Source of the DNA: Gammaproteobacteria bacterium
GTDB taxonomy: Bacteria > Pseudomonadota > Gammaproteobacteria > Pseudomonadales > UBA7434
NCBI GenBank assembly: GCA_024280785.1
Contig: JAJRPK010000080.1
Span: 1 to 16,990, forward strand
DNA length: 16,990 bases
Direction: 5' to 3'
In this document: positions 13,747 through 16,990 of the stretch, one piece after another
Layout of the letters: each line of letters begins with the position of its first letter
How positions within the stretch are numbered: position 1 is the first letter of the stretch
Made by a program: the position numbers and the translations under genes
The notes under the pieces: generated by a model
The model's database searches: none
The model's input: only the letters and a program-made list of their open reading frames with translations
What the model was told of the DNA's origin: nothing

Positions 13747-14913
13747 GTGTTTCTAATGAAAGACTTGCCTTTGGCAGGAAAAAGAGTGCTGATTCGAGAA
13801 GACTTGAATGTACCGATTAAAAATGGCGCGGTCAGTTCCGATGCTCGCATTGTCGCAGCGTTGCCAACGATTAAGCAGGCCATTGCAGCGGGAGCAAAAG
13901 TAATTTTAATGTCGCATTTAGGTCGGCCAGTCGAGGGAGGCTCAGGATTAGATAACAAAGAGTTTACTTTGGCGCCTGTCGCTAAGCATTTGTCCAAGTT
14001 GTTAGCCGTTGATGTTCCTTTGGTTAATGACTGGCAAAGCGGAGTAACGATTGATGACGGCGGTGTTTGTCTGTTAGAGAATGTAAGGTTTAATATTGGC
14101 GAAAAAAATAATGCCGATGAATTGGCAAAGGCCTATGCTGGTTTATGTGATATTTTTGTGATGGACGCTTTTGGCACGGCACATCGTGCGCAGGCCTCTA
14201 CTCATGGAGTAGCAAAATATGCACCGGTCGCTTGCGCGGGACCGCTTTTGGCGGCAGAGCTAGAGGCTTTGGGTCGTGCACTGGCGAATCCGGCTAGACC
14301 GGTCGTTGCCATTGTTGGCGGTTCGAAAGTTTCTACCAAGCTACTGGTGTTAGAGTCGCTATCAGCTAAAGTTGATCAATTGGTTGTTGGTGGTGGTATT
14401 GCTAATACCTTCTTGGCTGCGGCGGGAAAACCGGTGGGAAATTCGCTATGCGAGCATGATCTTATTGATAGGGCTAAGTCCTTAGCTAAGAAAATAAGAA
14501 TTCCTATTCCTGAGGATGTTGTTACCGGTAAAGAATTTTCAGAGACGGCGGTGGCAGAGATAAAAATGACGGCTGATGTGGCCGATGACGACATGATTAT
14601 GGATGTCGGCCCCGAGAGTCAGAAGCAGTTAGCGGCAATTTTACACCAGGCGAAAACGATTATTTGGAACGGGCCGGTAGGAGTCTTTGAATTCGACCAA
14701 TTTTCTGCGGGCACACAAGCCATTGCCGAAGCCATTGCCAATAGTGATGCCTTTTCTATTGCGGGCGGCGGTGATACCTTAGCAGCTATTGATAAATACG
14801 GTGTCGCTGACAAGATTTCCTATATCTCCACCGGCGGAGGGGCATTTTTAGAGTTTGTCGAAGGCAAAGTATTGCCAGCCGTAGAGATTCTTGAAAAGAG
14901 AAGTCAGTCGTAA
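13747..14913 (+). CDS. pgk: Phosphoglycerate kinase
   Basis: PGK is a cytosolic glycolytic enzyme that transfers phosphate between 1,3-bisphosphoglycerate and ADP, and the reverse in gluconeogenesis. The 388 residues are full length. N-domain motifs are REDLNVP (18-24), SHLGRP (56-61), LLENVRF and MDAFGTAHRAQAST. C-domain nucleotide-binding motifs are GGSKVSTK, VVGGGIANTFL, PEDVVT, NGPVGVFEF and AGGGDTLAAI, with the final STGGGAFLEFVEGK. The start is GTG 13747 because GGGGTGA (13733-13739) lies 7 bases ahead and the N-terminus then aligns with the MTVLKMTDLDLAGKRV-type start of relatives; ATG 13756 is the alternative. The gap from epd is 225 bases and is mostly filled by the palindromic element, which may weaken or process the transcript between the two genes. 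Confidence 0.97.
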   Translation: MFLMKDLPLAGKRVLIREDLNVPIKNGAVSSDARIVAALPTIKQAIAAGAKVILMSHLGRPVEGGSGLDNKEFTLAPVAKHLSKLLAVDVPLVNDWQSGVTIDDGGVCLLENVRFNIGEKNNADELAKAYAGLCDIFVMDAFGTAHRAQASTHGVAKYAPVACAGPLLAAELEALGRALANPARPVVAIVGGSKVSTKLLVLESLSAKVDQLVVGGGIANTFLAAAGKPVGNSLCEHDLIDRAKSLAKKIRIPIPEDVVTGKEFSETAVAEIKMTADVADDDMIMDVGPESQKQLAAILHQAKTIIWNGPVGVFEFDQFSAGTQAIAEAIANSDAFSIAGGGDTLAAIDKYGVADKISYISTGGGAFLEFVEGKVLPAVEILEKRSQS

Positions 14914-14973
14914 CGGTGATTAAACTATTTTGAGTTTAAACTTAAGGGCTGTAGATAATCAGTGGGTGTTGGT

Positions 14974-15945
14974 ATGAACGTCGATCAAGTTTGCAGCAAT
15001 ATAAGATCGTTAGATTTGGCTCAGGTTTATCATCCTACCGTGGAAGAGCAAAGTTATTTTGAATTCTATGGCATTGACTTTAAATCGTCTATAGAAGGTG
15101 TGTCCCACCACTTTGGCGCTATTGACTGCGGCGACAGTCATATTGCATGCCATTACTTTAGCGTGCCCGATGCGCAAAGAAGTTGCTTTGTTATCCACGG
15201 TTATATGGACCATGTCGGCTTGTTTGATAAAATGATTAATTATCTACTGCATAGGGGTTGCAACGTCGTGGCCATCGACTTGCCAGGGCATGGTATGTCG
15301 TCGGGTAGGCGGGCGAGTATAGAGAGTTTTGGTGATTACGTATTGGCGTTGCGACAGTGTTTAGATTTTTTTTACCAAAAAATTCCTTCGCCGTGGCATG
15401 TTGTGGCGCAGAGTATGGGTGGAGCTATTGTCATGGATTACTTACTGAGTCAGCAGTACGATGAAAGAGTAGGGCCTTTTGATAAAGTACTGCTGTTGGC
15501 TCCACTAGTGAGGCCTAAAGGTTGGTTTGGCATCCGTATTGCTCATTGTGTTCTCAGGGGTTTTGTTCCTAGCGTACGGCGTAACTTTGCCAAAAACTCG
15601 CACGACAATCAGTTTTTGAACTTTATGGAACATCAAGATCCGTTAAGAGTTGAACGTATGCCTATCCAGTGGGTTACTGCGATGTTGCAGTGGGAAAAAC
15701 GGTTTAAGCAATTAAGCTGGGGTGAGATGGAAATTCTAGTTGTACAGGGAGAAGGTGATACGACAGTTGATTGGCGGCACAATCTAAAGGCTATTCAAGA
15801 TAAGTTTCCTCGAGCCAAGTTTTTTCGTATTAAAGATGCTCGACACCATTTGGCGGCTGAAAGCGATGGTTATTTTGAGCGTGTTATTCAAGCGGCAGAT
15901 TTATATTTTGAACGCAGGAAAAAACCACGTGATACAAGTTATTAG
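14974..15945 (+). CDS. Alpha/beta hydrolase, serine aminopeptidase S33/monoacylglycerol-lipase-like
   Basis: This is an esterase or lipase-type hydrolase of the alpha/beta fold; the substrate is not known. Residues 73-83 (FVIHGYMDHVG) give the oxyanion HG loop and 102-111 are DLPGHGMSSG. The nucleophile is probably Ser147 in AQSMGGAIV, where the elbow has Ala instead of the first Gly. Asp262 in QGEGDTTVDW and His291 or His292 in DARHHLAAE complete the triad. This pattern resembles bacterial lysophospholipase/MGL-like enzymes. There is no signal peptide, so it is cytosolic, perhaps membrane-associated. The ATG start at 14974 is chosen because GGG lies 7 bases ahead; GTG 14962 in frame is possible. 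It follows pgk by 60 bases and may be co-transcribed, but it has no obvious metabolic link to glycolysis. Confidence 0.88.
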   Translation: MNVDQVCSNIRSLDLAQVYHPTVEEQSYFEFYGIDFKSSIEGVSHHFGAIDCGDSHIACHYFSVPDAQRSCFVIHGYMDHVGLFDKMINYLLHRGCNVVAIDLPGHGMSSGRRASIESFGDYVLALRQCLDFFYQKIPSPWHVVAQSMGGAIVMDYLLSQQYDERVGPFDKVLLLAPLVRPKGWFGIRIAHCVLRGFVPSVRRNFAKNSHDNQFLNFMEHQDPLRVERMPIQWVTAMLQWEKRFKQLSWGEMEILVVQGEGDTTVDWRHNLKAIQDKFPRAKFFRIKDARHHLAAESDGYFERVIQAADLYFERRKKPRDTSY

Positions 15946-16050
15946 ATTTATCGATGCTGTTTTGTGGACGCTGGAACTGCTTGTAAGCGGTAGGCCTTTA
16001 TACAAACACGCGATTTAGACAACGATTTTAAATAAATTAATTACGAAGAG

Positions 16051-16075
16051 ATGGCAATAACGAAGCCATTGCCAT
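16051..16075 (+). other. Stem-loop in the folE leader
   Basis: ATGGCAAT (16051-16058) and ATTGCCAT (16068-16075) form a perfect 8-bp stem around a 9-base loop, ending 36 bases before the folE ATG. No T-run follows. It may be an operator palindrome or a leader structure. I see no conserved tetrahydrofolate riboswitch architecture around it. Confidence 0.4.
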
Positions 16076-16111
16076 TGCGATAGTCAAAAGATTTTATACG
16101 GGGATTGAGCC

Positions 16112-16687
16112 ATGTCATTAAATTCTGATAACACTCAGCTTGAGATGCATTATCGAGAAATATTAGCAGAGCTGGGCGAAGATCTAAATCGTGCGGGTTT
16201 GCGTGATACACCCAAACGCGCTGCCAAAGCAATGCGAGCGATCACTCAAGGCTATGATCGCAATCTAGATGATGTAGTAAACGGTGCTGTTTTTGAATCG
16301 GGCACAGACGAAATGGTAGTGGTTAAAAGTATTGAGCTTTATTCCATGTGCGAACACCATATGTTGCCATTTATTGGTACCTGCCATATAGGCTACATTC
16401 CCAATGGTAAGGTGTTAGGTTTATCCAAGTTTGCTCGAATTGTCGATATGTACGCCAAGCGTTTTCAAATTCAGGAGCGTTTGACGCGACAAATTGCCGA
16501 TGCGGTGTTGTCGGTAACAGGCGCCATTGGTGTCGGGGTTATTGTCGAAGCCAAGCACATGTGCATGATGATGCGCGGCGTAGAAAAACAAAATTCGGTA
16601 ATGGGTTCTTCTGTTATGTTGGGGGAGTTTAGAGATTCCTATAATACACGGCAAGAGTTTTTGCGCCTGCTGGGCGACTTAAGTTGA
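16112..16687 (+). CDS. folE: GTP cyclohydrolase I (FolE, zinc-dependent)
   Basis: FolE is cytosolic and converts GTP to 7,8-dihydroneopterin triphosphate, the first step of tetrahydrofolate synthesis. The 191-residue protein has the complete zinc site: Cys80 and His83 in YSMCEHHMLPF and Cys151 in KHMCMMMRGV, matching Cys110, His113 and Cys181 of the E. coli enzyme. GTP-site motifs include LRDTPKRAAKA (30-40), FIGTCHIGYIPNGKVLGLSKFARIVD (87-112), RLTRQIADA and the QNSVMGSS segment. The N-terminus is shorter than in E. coli (222 residues), as in many FolE1B proteins. It is zinc-dependent FolE1, not the cyanide-type FolE2. ATG 16112 follows GGGGATTGAG. The preceding 166-bp gap carries a small stem-loop, so it may have its own promoter. 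The palindromic element copy B lies 43 bases after the stop. Confidence 0.97.
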   Translation: MSLNSDNTQLEMHYREILAELGEDLNRAGLRDTPKRAAKAMRAITQGYDRNLDDVVNGAVFESGTDEMVVVKSIELYSMCEHHMLPFIGTCHIGYIPNGKVLGLSKFARIVDMYAKRFQIQERLTRQIADAVLSVTGAIGVGVIVEAKHMCMMMRGVEKQNSVMGSSVMLGEFRDSYNTRQEFLRLLGDLS

Positions 16688-16688
16688 T

Positions 16689-16714
16689 AAGAACAGCTGA
16701 CAAGAATAGCTGAT
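16689..16714 (+). repeat. Tandem 13-bp repeat after folE
   Basis: AAGAACAGCTGAC (16689-16701) is followed directly by AAGAATAGCTGAT (16702-16714), 11 of 13 identical. A TAATAATAAT run comes next, then the palindromic element. It is probably a slippage duplication; no function is evident. Confidence 0.6.
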
Positions 16715-16730
16715 AATAATAATGGCCACT

Positions 16731-16864
16731 TACTACCGAGGTATTTGAAAAGAACACCCTTTATTTCAAGACACACATTAATATGTCCCTGTAGTTCGAC
16801 GCTGGCATCCCTGCCAGCAACGGTTTTGAAATAGAGGGTGTTCTTTTCAAATACCTTATTAGTA
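16731..16864. repeat. Palindromic MITE-like element, copy B, core inverted relative to copy A
   Basis: Inverted arms of 33 bp lie at 16740-16772 and 16823-16855 (outer end GGTATTTGAAAAGAACACCC) with two differences, both giving G-U pairs in plus-strand RNA. The 50-bp core (16773-16822) matches the reverse complement of the copy A core at 48 of 50 bases, including the GCTGGCA/TGCCAGC hairpin. Outer flanks are TACTACCGAG on the left and CTTATTAGTA on the right, the latter identical to the right flank of copy A. A TA lies at each end. No protein is encoded. It separates folE from the downstream lipoprotein gene. Confidence 0.85.
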
Positions 16865-16909
16865 TATTTTAGATTAGTTTGGTAGTCGGACTTGGAGATG
16901 GAATATCGA

Positions 16910-16990
16910 ATGAGATTCTCGATCGTATTGCTACATGGCTTATTGATTTTACTGCTGGGTTGCGACTCAGAGACGGGGTCTGGTTCTGAT
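16910..16990 (+). CDS. Lipoprotein N-terminus, truncated by the window edge
   Basis: Only 27 codons are present: a short charged start (MRFS), a hydrophobic stretch (IVLLHGLLILLLG) and a lipobox LLLGC with Cys18, followed by Asp19 and a Gly/Ser-rich linker that runs off the end. Type II signal peptidase would cleave before Cys18. In enterobacterial rules an Asp at position +2 favours retention in the inner membrane; whether that holds here is inference. An in-frame ATG at 16898 would add MEYR and has GGAG immediately ahead. ATG 16910 is preferred because GGA lies 7 bases upstream and the signal peptide is more typical. The family cannot be identified from this fragment. Confidence 0.65.
   Translation, partial: MRFSIVLLHGLLILLLGCDSETGSGSD

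Overview
The window looks like a chromosomal stretch from a marine-type gammaproteobacterium, possibly of the Cellvibrionales/Spongiibacteraceae kind. The reasons are a RapA very close to the E. coli protein, an epd-type erythrose-4-phosphate dehydrogenase between tkt and pgk, a FecA-like TonB receptor, moderate GC, and frequent GTG/TTG starts. This placement is an inference from gene content; no rRNA or tRNA is present to anchor it.

Layout. Positions 1-877 hold the 3' part of a six-bladed beta-propeller lactonase/arylesterase-like gene (+). Next come a DASS-family Na+/dicarboxylate-type transporter (about 1013/1079-2443, +), whose start is unusual, and a Prx5-type peroxiredoxin (2602-3081, +). 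A 409-bp spacer ends in an overlapping promoter and Fur-like box in front of a FecA-like TonB-dependent receptor (about 3506-5644, +), which is closed by a strong terminator. On the minus strand lie rapA (8841-5956) and a class I fructose-bisphosphate aldolase (10019-9126). Divergently on the plus strand come tkt (10384-12384), epd (12457-13521), pgk (13747-14913), an alpha/beta hydrolase (about 14974-15945), folE (16112-16687) and the first 27 codons of a lipoprotein (16910 to the edge).

How the genes fit together. fba, tkt, epd and pgk form one central-carbon module linking lower glycolysis/gluconeogenesis, the non-oxidative pentose phosphate pathway and, through erythrose-4-phosphate, the pyridoxal-phosphate branch. 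Unlike the tkt-epd-pgk-fba order I recall from pseudomonads, the aldolase here is divergent and class I. folE starts tetrahydrofolate synthesis. The TonB receptor is probably iron-regulated and is richer in GC than its neighbours.

The most unusual structure is a pair of about 131-134 bp palindromic elements (13528-13658 and 16731-16864). They have 31-33 bp inverted-repeat arms and 50-bp cores that are 48/50 identical but in opposite orientation. Base changes between copies occur in pairs that keep the arms complementary, and the two copies bracket pgk-hydrolase-folE. Other notable points are four in-frame 15-bp tandem repeats inside epd, three ACAAATTG motifs at exact 17-bp spacing upstream of tkt, and a probable ATT start for the transporter. 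I found no CRISPR array, transposase gene, phage gene or RNA gene, and no sign of a complete undescribed multi-gene system.
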